From an uncultured Selenomonadales bacterium (GTDB lineage: Bacteria > Bacillota > Negativicutes > Selenomonadales > Selenomonadaceae): a stretch of DNA of 13,169 nucleotides. The translations under genes were made by a program, and so were the position numbers. Below the pieces are notes generated by a model. That model was not told the origin of the DNA, searched no databases, and saw only the letters and a program-made list of their open reading frames with translations. Where the stretch lies: assembly GCA_947305445.1 (NCBI GenBank), contig CAMZDU010000003.1, positions 1 through 13,169 on the forward strand. The letters are read 5' to 3'. This document shows, in pieces, positions 6,675 through 13,169 of the stretch; within the stretch, counting starts at the first letter, position 1; every line of letters begins with the position of its first letter.

Positions 6675-6690
6675 CCGCCTCTATAGGCGG
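6675..6690. other. Perfect 6-bp hairpin between convergent genes
   Basis: CCGCCT-CTAT-AGGCGG forms a GC-rich stem with a 4-base loop, located between the stops of the MBL gene (6653) and mqnA (6699). It reads as a hairpin on both strands. Neither side has a T-run, so it is at best a weak or factor-assisted bidirectional terminator. Confidence 0.4.
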
Positions 6691-6698
6691 CGAGTAGT

Positions 6699-7529
6699 TC
6701 ACACAGCGGCAAATTCCAATTCCGGCTCCGCGTCAATCAACTTCAACGCGTGAGCTTTTTTATAATACAATTTCAGCGCGTCAAGGCCGTCGTCCGTCAA
6801 ATCCCATTTAATCGCGCCGCCGAGATATTCGTCCAGCTCGTCGAAGGTGAACGGCTTGCTCGATAGCACGGAGTTAATCGCGTCGGACTTGTGCTCGCGG
6901 CCGTAAGCGAAGGCACGCAAAATTTTTTCGTACGTTGTGCGAAGGAGTGCAGGATTTTCTTCGGCGAATTTTTTTCTGACAGCCCACAGCGCGTAAATCA
7001 TCTGTCGGCCGGTGAGTTTGCGCCACTCGCGTCCCAAATCGTACACGAAAAAATTTTTCGGGCGGTGCAGATAAATTTGCAACGCGTCGTCGCCGATGAA
7101 GAGCGCGGCCGTCGCGTCGTCGTCCACGGGATTTTTGACGGCAACGGAGCGCGTCTCATATTGCGGCGCGGCGTCGTAAGCTTCGTGCAGGATAATTTTC
7201 AGCAGTCGTTGCGCGGTCGCCGATTTTGATGTAAGAATGATTTTATCGGCGCGGAGTTCGTCAATCGGCTTGCGCGAGATCAAAACGATACTGGTAACGG
7301 CGTCGTCGGCACGAACGCAAATTTTCGGCAGGATTAGAAGTTTGCCGCTCTGGCGTGCATATTCAATCGACGAAATATTGCTGAGGTCGATTCGTCCCGC
7401 TTCCAGCTCACCATTTAAAAAAGTCGGCACGCCGTAAAAAATTTTCAAGTCTTGCGCGGCGTGACGATAGCCGTAATTCAGCGGCAGAACGTTCAAAAAA
7501 TCTATGTGTCCGATCCTCGGAATGTTCAT
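6699..7529 (-). CDS. mqnA: Chorismate dehydratase, futalosine menaquinone pathway
   Basis: 276 residues with the MqnA/MqnD periplasmic-binding-protein-like fold. Recognisable segments are IGHIDFLNVLPL near the N-terminus, YGVPTFLNGEL, IDLSNISSIEYA, SKSATAQRLLKIIL, ALFIGDDAL and YDLGREWRKLTGRQMIYALW. By family knowledge it dehydrates chorismate to 3-[(1-carboxyvinyl)oxy]benzoate, the first step of menaquinone synthesis by the futalosine route, in the cytoplasm. The ATG at 7529 follows the guaA stop by 12 bases, with GAGGAAA overlapping that stop region. It is the last gene of the minus-strand operon. No mqnB/C/D gene is in the window. The paralogue MqnD is the main alternative, but the N-terminal motif and length favour MqnA. 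Confidence 0.87.
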   Translation of the reverse strand: MNIPRIGHIDFLNVLPLNYGYRHAAQDLKIFYGVPTFLNGELEAGRIDLSNISSIEYARQSGKLLILPKICVRADDAVTSIVLISRKPIDELRADKIILTSKSATAQRLLKIILHEAYDAAPQYETRSVAVKNPVDDDATAALFIGDDALQIYLHRPKNFFVYDLGREWRKLTGRQMIYALWAVRKKFAEENPALLRTTYEKILRAFAYGREHKSDAINSVLSSKPFTFDELDEYLGGAIKWDLTDDGLDALKLYYKKAHALKLIDAEPELEFAAV

Positions 7530-7541
7530 GAAAAATTTTCC

Positions 7542-9056
7542 TCACTCGAATTCAATCGTGGCGGGCGGCTTGCTCGTGCAGTCATAGAGCACGCGATTGA
7601 CGCCCTTGACCTCGTTGACAATGCGATTGGCGACAACATTGAGAACGTCCCACGGAATTTGCGCGGCCTCGGCCGTCATAAAGTCGCTCGTCAACACGGC
7701 ACGCAACGCAATCGCAAAGTCGTAAGTGCGCCCGTCACCCATCACGCCGACCGAACGCATATTTGTCAGCGCGGCGAAGTATTGCGCCAAATTTTTATCG
7801 ACACCGGCGCGGGCAATCTCCTCGCGATAAATTGCATCGGCGTCTTGAACGATTTTAACTTTTTCCGCAGTGACTTCGCCGATGATGCGAATGCCCAGCC
7901 CCGGACCGGGGAACGGTTGCCGATTGACGAGGTGTTCAGGCAAGCCTAGTTCGCGACCCACTTGACGAACTTCGTCCTTGAACAGCAGACGCAACGGCTC
8001 GACAATTTCCTTGAAGTCGACAAAATCCGGCAAGCCGCCAACGTTGTGGTGCGACTTGATGACGGCGGACTTGCCGAGACCGCTCTCGATTACGTCGGGA
8101 TAAATCGTGCCCTGGACAAGATAATCGACCGCGCCGATTTTTTTTGAGACTTCCTCGAACACGCGGATAAATTCCTCGCCGATGATTTTGCGCTTGCGTT
8201 CGGGCTCGACCACGCCGCGCAATTTTTTGAGGAAACGTTCGGAGGCGTCAACCGCAATAAAATTCAAATCAAATTTGCTGAAGACTTCGCCGACCTCAGC
8301 GGCCTCGTTCTTGCGGAGGAGTCCGTGATTGACGAAAACGCACGTCAAATTTTTTCCGACGGCTTTACTGAGCAGGACGGCCGCAACACTCGAATCGACG
8401 CCACCCGATAAAGCGCAGAGGACTTTTCCGTTGCCGAGCTTGCGCTTGAGATTTGCAACGGTGTCGGCGACAAACGAACTCATCTTCCAATCGCGAGCGC
8501 AACCGCAAATGTCGACGAAGTTTGAAAAAATTTTCGCGCCCTCGGCCGTGTGAACTACTTCGGGGTGAAATTGCACGGCGTAGAAATTTTTGTCGGCATT
8601 CTCCATTGCGGCAATCGGACAGTCACGAGTTGAGGCGGTCACGGCAAAATTTTCGGGCGCGGAAAAAATTCTGTCAGTGTGGCTCATCCACGCGACGGAT
8701 TTTTTTTCGACGCCGGCAAAAAGTTTCGACGAGGCGACGACTTCAACGTCAGTTTTGCCGTATTCGCTGACTTGCGCGGGATTGACGGTGCCGCCGAGAA
8801 CTTTTGCCATTGCCTGTGCGCCGTAACAAATGCCGAGAATCGGAACGCCGAGTTCAAACAGCTCCGGCGGCGGCAAACTGGAATCATCTGCATAAACGCT
8901 TTGCGGGCCGCCGGTCAAAATAATTCCTTCGGGTTTGAGTGCACGCACTTTGTCGAAGTTACCGGCCGCATGAACTTCGCAGTAGACGTTGTTTTCGCGC
9001 ACGCGCCGCGCTATCAGCTGATTATATTGCCCGCCGAAATCCAAGACTAAAATCAT
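7542..9056 (-). CDS. guaA: GMP synthase (glutamine-hydrolysing)
   Basis: 504 residues, the standard length for bacterial two-domain GuaA. The N-terminal class I glutamine amidotransferase has nucleophile Cys77 in GICYGAQ and His164/Glu166 in QFHPEV. The ATP-pyrophosphatase domain carries the P-loop SGGVDSS (217-223). The dimerisation/XMP-binding C-terminus contains [17 protein letters not shown] and ends KPPATIEFE. It converts XMP to GMP using ATP and glutamine, in the cytoplasm. The ATG is preceded by GAGGAATGAGAA, so the Shine-Dalgarno lies inside a copy of the AATTAGGAAT repeat (9062-9078). The gap to pheA is 33 bases, and mqnA follows after 12 bases. All key residues are present. Confidence 0.97.
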   Translation of the reverse strand: MILVLDFGGQYNQLIARRVRENNVYCEVHAAGNFDKVRALKPEGIILTGGPQSVYADDSSLPPPELFELGVPILGICYGAQAMAKVLGGTVNPAQVSEYGKTDVEVVASSKLFAGVEKKSVAWMSHTDRIFSAPENFAVTASTRDCPIAAMENADKNFYAVQFHPEVVHTAEGAKIFSNFVDICGCARDWKMSSFVADTVANLKRKLGNGKVLCALSGGVDSSVAAVLLSKAVGKNLTCVFVNHGLLRKNEAAEVGEVFSKFDLNFIAVDASERFLKKLRGVVEPERKRKIIGEEFIRVFEEVSKKIGAVDYLVQGTIYPDVIESGLGKSAVIKSHHNVGGLPDFVDFKEIVEPLRLLFKDEVRQVGRELGLPEHLVNRQPFPGPGLGIRIIGEVTAEKVKIVQDADAIYREEIARAGVDKNLAQYFAALTNMRSVGVMGDGRTYDFAIALRAVLTSDFMTAEAAQIPWDVLNVVANRIVNEVKGVNRVLYDCTSKPPATIEFE

Positions 9057-9061
9057 TTCTC

Positions 9062-9078
9062 ATTCCTCATTCCTAATT
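9062..9078 (-). repeat. AATTAGGAAT repeat copy carrying the guaA ribosome-binding site
   Basis: On the minus strand the pheA-guaA spacer reads AATTAGGAATGAGGAATG, then AGAA and the guaA ATG. AGGAATG is directly duplicated, and the second copy (GAGG) is about 8 bases from the ATG. The decamer AATTAGGAAT is shared with 2883-2892, 4807-4816 and 4870-4879. Confidence 0.6.
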
Positions 9079-9089
9079 ATTTTGTCTCC

Positions 9090-9944
9090 TTACAACGGGT
9101 TAATTATCCTAAACACGCCGAGATTTTTCAGCCAGATGCTTTTGTCGTAGACGGCACGAATAGAGTCGCGCAAAGCCTCGTCGCCGGCGTCTGTCTCCAG
9201 CTCGAAGAAAAAAATATACGCGCCGAGAATCGTGCGTGCGGGGCGCGACTCGATACGCGTCATGTTCACGTTGCGCTTGGCGAACTCGTTGAGCACCTCG
9301 CAGAGCGAACCGGCGCGGCTACCGTCAATCTGACAGATAATCAAAACTTTGTCGCCGTCGAAAGTTTCAATCGGTGCGGCGTCCCGCGGGCGGTAACGAA
9401 TCTCGAAAAAGCGCGTGAAGTTATTTGGATTGTCCTGGATATTTTCTGCGGCGACTGTAAGTCCGTTGAGTTTGCCGGCGCGTTGAGTGCCTATCGCGGC
9501 GAAATTTTCGGCGGAGGCGGCGACAAATTCTGCGGCACGTGCGCTGGAAGTTGTTGCCACAATTTCGGCGTCGGGAAAATTTTTGTGCAAGAAATTTCTA
9601 CACTGGGCGAGCGGTTGCGCGTGCGAGAAAATTTTTTTAACGGATTGTACGTCGACAAACGGCCGCGTCAACAAAAAATTTTTTACCGGCCAGACGAGTT
9701 CGCGGACAACTTGCAACGTGTCGGAGCGTGCCAAAGTGTCGAGGGTAATGTTTATCGAACCTTCTAGCGAATTCTCTGCTGGCACGAGCGCGGCGTCAAG
9801 CTTGTGTTCTTTTACGGCAGTCAGCACGTCAAAGATGTCCGCGCAGATTTGGAGCCGCCAATCTTCCCGCAAAAATGTTTTCAGCCAAAGAGCCGCCTCT
9901 TCCGAGTGCGTGCCCTTCGGTCCGAGAATACCGACTTTTTTCAT
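9090..9944 (-). CDS. pheA: Prephenate dehydratase with C-terminal ACT domain
   Basis: 284 residues, the length of a monofunctional PheA (no chorismate mutase part). The catalytic domain has GPKGTHSEEA (8-17), ENSLEGSINITLDTL, ATTSSARAAEFV and the signature NNFTRFFEI with the catalytic Thr. The ACT domain (about 200-280) contains GSLCEVLNEFAKRNVNMTRIESRPAR; its ESRP motif marks phenylalanine-responsive dehydratases. It converts prephenate to phenylpyruvate in phenylalanine synthesis, and feedback inhibition by Phe is expected from the ACT domain. The ATG at 9944 follows GAGGTG by 7 bases, and that GAGGTG overlaps the TGA of the exonuclease gene, indicating tight coupling. Both this enzyme and MqnA draw on chorismate. 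Confidence 0.95.
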   Translation of the reverse strand: MKKVGILGPKGTHSEEAALWLKTFLREDWRLQICADIFDVLTAVKEHKLDAALVPAENSLEGSINITLDTLARSDTLQVVRELVWPVKNFLLTRPFVDVQSVKKIFSHAQPLAQCRNFLHKNFPDAEIVATTSSARAAEFVAASAENFAAIGTQRAGKLNGLTVAAENIQDNPNNFTRFFEIRYRPRDAAPIETFDGDKVLIICQIDGSRAGSLCEVLNEFAKRNVNMTRIESRPARTILGAYIFFFELETDAGDEALRDSIRAVYDKSIWLKNLGVFRIINPL

Positions 9945-9953
9945 GACAACACC

Positions 9954-10607
9954 TCAATCGAATTTCAACTTGCCGAGTTCGGGGAAAAGGTCGCCGATTG
10001 ATTGCGACAACTGCTGCGGGCGAAGCAAATCGATTACCGGTTGCATGACGCGGAAAAATTCGTCGTCGTCCTGTAGCAACGCGAGGATTGCCGCAGTGTT
10101 AGCCGCGTCGGCAAGTGCCGTGTGTTGCATGCCCTCGAAGTCACGATTCATCGCGCCTATTGCGTGCTTAAGTGCTAAGCTCGAATGCAAACCGATTCGG
10201 TCGTCAAAAGCTTTTTGCAAATCGCGCCACTGCCGCTCCAGCCGCGCAATATTATAATCAGGCAACTTAAAGGTGCATTCGTCTTTGAGCTGATTTATAT
10301 CGGAGTTGCTCCACGAATAAAGCGTCATGTCCCATGTGCCGATCCAGTCCATGAAATTTTTAAACGCCTCGGCAAACAGCGGTTTGTCGGCGACGGTCTC
10401 CTGCGTTATGCCGGTAAGTTTTGTAATGTGTTTGGTAATCTCGCCGTATTGCGGCTTGACATAGCACTGAAACTCGCCGACCTGTTTATAATTTTCGTCA
10501 AGCTTGACTGCGCCAATTTCTATAACTTCGTCCGTCGTAAACTTGCGCACGTCTTTAAATGTTTTGTTGACGGGATTCATCTCCAGGTCGATCACTATGT
10601 GAACCAA
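9954..10607 (-). CDS. DEDDh 3'-5' exonuclease, KapD-like
   Basis: 217 residues from TTG 10605-10607. This start is chosen because GGGGAGG (10617-10623) lies 9 bases upstream and the conserved domain begins at once with VHIVIDLEMNP. A longer frame from TTG 10676 has no ribosome-binding site. ExoI motif Asp7-x-Glu9, an ExoII region SWSNSDINQL, and ExoIII HTALADAANTA (His and Asp) complete the DEDDh set. This is the RNase T/DnaQ-type fold found in KapD and similar small exonucleases, which trim RNA or DNA 3' ends with two metal ions. The substrate is not predictable. It lies in the operon with pheA 9 bases downstream. The gap to fbp upstream is 88 bases, with no terminator or convincing promoter seen. 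Confidence 0.85.
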   Translation of the reverse strand: MVHIVIDLEMNPVNKTFKDVRKFTTDEVIEIGAVKLDENYKQVGEFQCYVKPQYGEITKHITKLTGITQETVADKPLFAEAFKNFMDWIGTWDMTLYSWSNSDINQLKDECTFKLPDYNIARLERQWRDLQKAFDDRIGLHSSLALKHAIGAMNRDFEGMQHTALADAANTAAILALLQDDDEFFRVMQPVIDLLRPQQLSQSIGDLFPELGKLKFD

Positions 10608-10616
10608 AATTTTTAG

Positions 10617-10623
10617 CCTCCCC
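10617..10623 (-). promoter_or_regulatory. Ribosome-binding site fixing the TTG start of the exonuclease
   Basis: GGGGAGG on the minus strand is a near-perfect anti-16S match, 9 bases from TTG 10605-10607. There is no in-frame ATG or GTG at a suitable distance before the conserved domain; GTG at IV-ID is too close to the exonuclease I motif. Confidence 0.75.
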
Positions 10624-10695
10624 GAAAAAAAATTATCGTGTGCTAATTCTGGTTGCGTCTGAAAATTTCCTGCCAAAAAAATTTTAAAGTTGCCG

Positions 10696-12594
10696 TCACG
10701 CTTTCGGCTGAATGGTGCCGTTCTGATAGGCTAGCAAAAGTTTGTTCAGGCCGACAATTTCGTCGCGAATGCCTTGCCCGTGGTCGGTGTCGCCGATTGT
10801 CATGCGCCGCGACAAAATTTCCACGGTCTCGGCCGTCGACTCGATGTCTTTGTTTTCGGCCAGAGCAGTTTTCACGTCGGCTATCTTGCGGTGGCGCAGA
10901 AGTCTCAAGCCGCGGGAATTTGCCACGAGCGTATAACCCGAACTGCCGGTTTTCTCGTGATAAGGCGTCGAAAATCCGCCGTCGATAACCAGAGCTTTTC
11001 CGCCGGCCTTAATCGGAGATTCTCCCTTGCGCACGCGAACGGGAACATGGCCGTTGATTATGTGTCCGCGCCGTGGGTCGAGATTAAATTCAGTCAAAAT
11101 CGCGTCGCAAATTTTTTCGTCGTCAATCAGCGTGTAATAAGGGTCGGCCGGCTCGTGCCAAATGTCGCGCTCGTCGGTGAAGGCGCGCTCGAACGTGTGA
11201 AACTCCCTGCCGGCAATCGGCGACAACAATCCGCACCACAGGAAGTACATAAAATCCAAATCCTCGGCTCGGCGGTCGAAATAGGCGCGGCGTGCCCGGC
11301 GGTCGACGTAATCGAAATAATTTTTGCCGCTGTAAGTCGCGCCCTCGAACGAAATTTTTTTGAACGAGCCGTCGTCGTCAAGCGGAACGTTCGCATGGAA
11401 AAGCAAGTTGCCGTTGTGGCACAGGTAGACGCCGCCCTTTTTGTACAGATAATCGACATGCGCTTGAAGTTGCGAGCTTTCCAAAAAATTTTGCCGCAAG
11501 CCGTCGATAATCTCCCGCTCGTCGTCAGTCAAGGCGCAGGGGTCGGCGCGGTCAATCGTCGGAAAATCCGTGCGGGTGAGCTTGTAAATTTTTTCGCCGA
11601 TTGTAACGGTGTCGTCGTCTAAATTGATTTTGTCGAGCAACAGGCGCGAATTCATCTTGAAGTCGGGATTGCGGCGAATCAGTTGCCCTTCGAGTTTGAA
11701 CATTATCATCAACATTGCAAGTTCGGCGGCGCGCAATGGATTTTCATTCGGGTACAGTTTTGCGGCGAAGATTGTCAGCGGCCGCAAGCTTATACCGTAG
11801 CCGCGCTCAAGGACGTCGGTGTTGTCGTAGTGCAGAGAATTTCTGACAACGGTCGCGATACAAACTTCACTGCCCAGAGCCGCGCCCATCCACAACACGT
11901 CGTGATTACCCCATTGAATGTCGACTTCTTCGGGATAATTCATCAGCAGATTTAAAATTGCGTCGGGTCTGTCGCCTCTGTCGAAGAAGTCGCCGACAAG
12001 ATGCAATCGGTGAATCGCCAGCCGCTTAATCAGCGCACTGAACGCGTGAATAAAATCTTCGCCGCTGTTAATCTCCACAATCGAGCTTAAAAGTTTTTCG
12101 TAGTAGACGGCCTGCGCGGGGTCGGATTCGGGGTGAGTGTTGAGCATTTCGAGTATGACGGTCTCATAGCGGTTGGGAATCAAGTCATGCATTTTGAACG
12201 ACGGATATTTGTAACTCATGAACTTGGAGAGCTTTAGCAGTCGCGCTAAATTTTTTCGATACCAGGCGGACGTGTCGCGGTGTTGAGATTTAATCTGCGC
12301 AATTTTTTCCGTAGGGTAGTAAATCAGCGTGCAGAACTCGGCAATCTCCTCGTCGCCCATGAAGTCGCCGAAAACATAGTCAACCTTTTCGCGAATGACG
12401 CCGGAGCAGTTGTTGATTATGTGCAAAAACAAATCGTATTCGCCGTGCAAATCGCTCATGAAGTGTTCGGTACCCTTTGGCAAAAACAGTCGCGATTGCA
12501 GATAAATCAGCTTCTCGTAAATGGATTCCTTCGTCGGATATTTTTCCGAGAGGATTCGCATCAAACTCGCCGCGAAGTCGTAATCGTTTATCAT
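10696..12594 (-). CDS. fbp: Fructose-1,6-bisphosphatase, class III
   Basis: 632 residues, the size of the Firmicutes-type class III enzyme. The metallophosphatase core shows SDLHGE (47-52), GDFFDRGD (201-208) and GNHD (229-232), with HIINGHVPVR further on, supplying the two-metal site. The long insert between the first two motifs is typical of the family. It hydrolyses fructose-1,6-bisphosphate to fructose-6-phosphate in gluconeogenesis. The ATG at 12594 follows AGGAGC by 8 bases. It is the first gene of the minus-strand cluster, and its promoter should be in the A+T-rich region 12595-12700. Ends in TGA. All motifs are intact. Confidence 0.96.
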   Translation of the reverse strand: MINDYDFAASLMRILSEKYPTKESIYEKLIYLQSRLFLPKGTEHFMSDLHGEYDLFLHIINNCSGVIREKVDYVFGDFMGDEEIAEFCTLIYYPTEKIAQIKSQHRDTSAWYRKNLARLLKLSKFMSYKYPSFKMHDLIPNRYETVILEMLNTHPESDPAQAVYYEKLLSSIVEINSGEDFIHAFSALIKRLAIHRLHLVGDFFDRGDRPDAILNLLMNYPEEVDIQWGNHDVLWMGAALGSEVCIATVVRNSLHYDNTDVLERGYGISLRPLTIFAAKLYPNENPLRAAELAMLMIMFKLEGQLIRRNPDFKMNSRLLLDKINLDDDTVTIGEKIYKLTRTDFPTIDRADPCALTDDEREIIDGLRQNFLESSQLQAHVDYLYKKGGVYLCHNGNLLFHANVPLDDDGSFKKISFEGATYSGKNYFDYVDRRARRAYFDRRAEDLDFMYFLWCGLLSPIAGREFHTFERAFTDERDIWHEPADPYYTLIDDEKICDAILTEFNLDPRRGHIINGHVPVRVRKGESPIKAGGKALVIDGGFSTPYHEKTGSSGYTLVANSRGLRLLRHRKIADVKTALAENKDIESTAETVEILSRRMTIGDTDHGQGIRDEIVGLNKLLLAYQNGTIQPKA

Positions 12595-12942
12595 GGGGTT
12601 CAGCTCCTTTGCATGAATGACGCGGCAAAATATCAGCCGCGACGAAAATTTCTAAAAAAATATCTGCAGTCATATTATCAATATAATGTTGATTCAGCAA
12701 GTTACATGTCAGAGCGTTGACAAGATACTTCGTCCGGTGAATGGTAGAAATTATTTCCTAATTAATACCAGAAAGTCTCTGCATGAATTGTCGGTACAGG
12801 TTGCGTTCTGTAAAAAAAAATGTAATAATTCCTCCGAACAGGAGCGATTTGACGTAAGCAAATATGACAGCTCCGTACACAAGTTGCAGATAAATAGCGG
12901 ATTGTTGGCAGGAAAATTTAACTATGATCGGGAGGTTTTTTT
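12595..12942. other. A+T-rich divergent intergenic region between fbp and the symporter
   Basis: About 350 bases with no supported gene. Minus-strand candidates for fbp are TTGCTG, 17 bases, TAATAT around 12674-12702, of moderate quality. On the plus strand there is a perfect TATAAT (12682-12687) without a -35, and a perfect TTGACA (12717-12722) whose 17-base partner AATGGT is poor, so the symporter promoter is unresolved. The downstream half can fold into competing hairpins (12831-12874). No known riboswitch was recognised. Confidence 0.55.
12831..12874 (+). promoter_or_regulatory. Candidate regulatory leader with competing hairpins
   Basis: GGAGC (12841-12845) can pair with GCTCC (12870-12874), enclosing an inner ATTTG/CAAAT stem (12847-12851 with 12859-12863). 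The same GGAG can instead pair with CTCC (12832-12835). That CCTCC (12831-12835) is also complementary to the symporter Shine-Dalgarno GGAGG (12931-12935). The pairings are mutually exclusive, as in a translational switch, but the stems are short. Confidence 0.3.
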
Positions 12943-13169
12943 ATGGAAGCATTGCACGGCGTGGTTAACGAAATCAACTCATTTCTGTGGACATACATTA
13001 TTATTATCGCACTTATCGGTTCAGGCATTGTCTACACTTTCAGAACTAAATTTGTTCAAGTGCGGTTGCTCGGCGAGATGATTAAACTCATCTTCGGTAG
13101 CGCGGGCGCGAAGACTACCGGCAAGGAAGTCAGCGGCTTTCAAGCGTTTTGCGTGTCGACGGCGTCGCG
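12943..13169 (+). CDS. Alanine/glycine:cation symporter, AGCS family (3' end outside window)
   Basis: The first 75 codons are visible. ATG 12943 has GGAGG 7 bases upstream. The protein begins MEALHGVVNEINSFLW, continues with a hydrophobic first membrane helix (about 16-31), and then TFRTKFVQVRLLGEMIKLIFG, a hallmark of AGCS carriers. It ends at the edge within SGFQAFCVSTASR, the start of the family's conserved substrate/sodium-binding region. By family knowledge it imports alanine or glycine with Na+ across the cytoplasmic membrane. The gene is divergent from fbp. Which amino acid it carries cannot be told from this part. Confidence 0.92.
   Translation, partial: MEALHGVVNEINSFLWTYIIIIALIGSGIVYTFRTKFVQVRLLGEMIKLIFGSAGAKTTGKEVSGFQAFCVSTAS

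Noticed and set aside
7452..7949. Plus-strand open frames across guaA, mqnA, pheA and fbp
   Set aside because: They are antisense shadows. The minus-strand genes carry complete family motifs and ribosome-binding sites.
12792..12822. TACAG/CTGTA hairpin followed by a nine-A run considered as a terminator
   Set aside because: On the plus strand the run is A, not T. On the minus strand the T-run precedes the hairpin, so it does not form an intrinsic terminator.
12595..12942. Glycine riboswitch or T-box upstream of the amino-acid symporter
   Set aside because: None of the conserved core motifs of either class were seen. Only short generic hairpins are present.
12686..13081. Open frame on the plus strand overlapping the symporter start
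   Set aside because: No ribosome-binding site. It runs out of frame through the clear AGCS symporter from 12943, and its composition is not protein-like.

Overview
The window looks like a chromosomal segment of an anaerobic member of the Bacillota, probably a Negativicutes/Selenomonadales relative. This is an inference from gene content: a class III fructose-1,6-bisphosphatase, a futalosine-pathway MqnA, a lipoprotein-type NagZ, an AGCS amino-acid symporter, and base composition of roughly half G+C. No taxonomic search was possible. There is no phage, transposase or CRISPR signal. This is mostly housekeeping DNA with some damaged genes and short dispersed repeats.

Layout. (1) 1-2888, plus strand: the 3' part of a hybrid sensor kinase with two receiver domains, then a family-2 glycosyltransferase. 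The kinase is interrupted by an in-frame TAG exactly where the conserved Lys of its last receiver should be. The lost 17-codon tail is still intact and ends in a TAA that overlaps the glycosyltransferase start. (2) 2953-4750, minus strand: a membrane-anchored coiled-coil protein of unknown function, then a NagZ-type lipoprotein glucosaminidase. (3) 4751-5050: a long inverted repeat, a tRNA-Gln(CUG) terminator, the tRNA on the minus strand, and a near-consensus promoter for it. (4) 5051-5730, minus strand: a secreted protein with a Lys/Asp repeat tail, broken by a one-base frameshift, with its own good promoter. (5) 5850-6653, plus strand: a metallo-beta-lactamase-fold hydrolase. (6) 6699-12594, minus strand: a probable operon fbp - DEDDh exonuclease - pheA - guaA - mqnA, mixing gluconeogenesis, phenylalanine, GMP and menaquinone synthesis. 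(7) 12595-12942: an A+T-rich divergent intergenic region, followed by the 5' end of an alanine/glycine:cation symporter that runs off the right edge.

Functional themes. pheA and mqnA both lie downstream of chorismate (phenylalanine via prephenate; menaquinone via chorismate dehydration). fbp marks gluconeogenic growth. nagZ fits peptidoglycan recycling, and the glycosyltransferase fits cell-surface polysaccharide synthesis.

The points most worth following are the amber codon in the kinase, the frameshift in the secreted protein, the strong excess of the palindrome AAAATTTT, and a small dispersed repeat family built on AATTAGGAAT. I did not find a convincing new multi-gene system.
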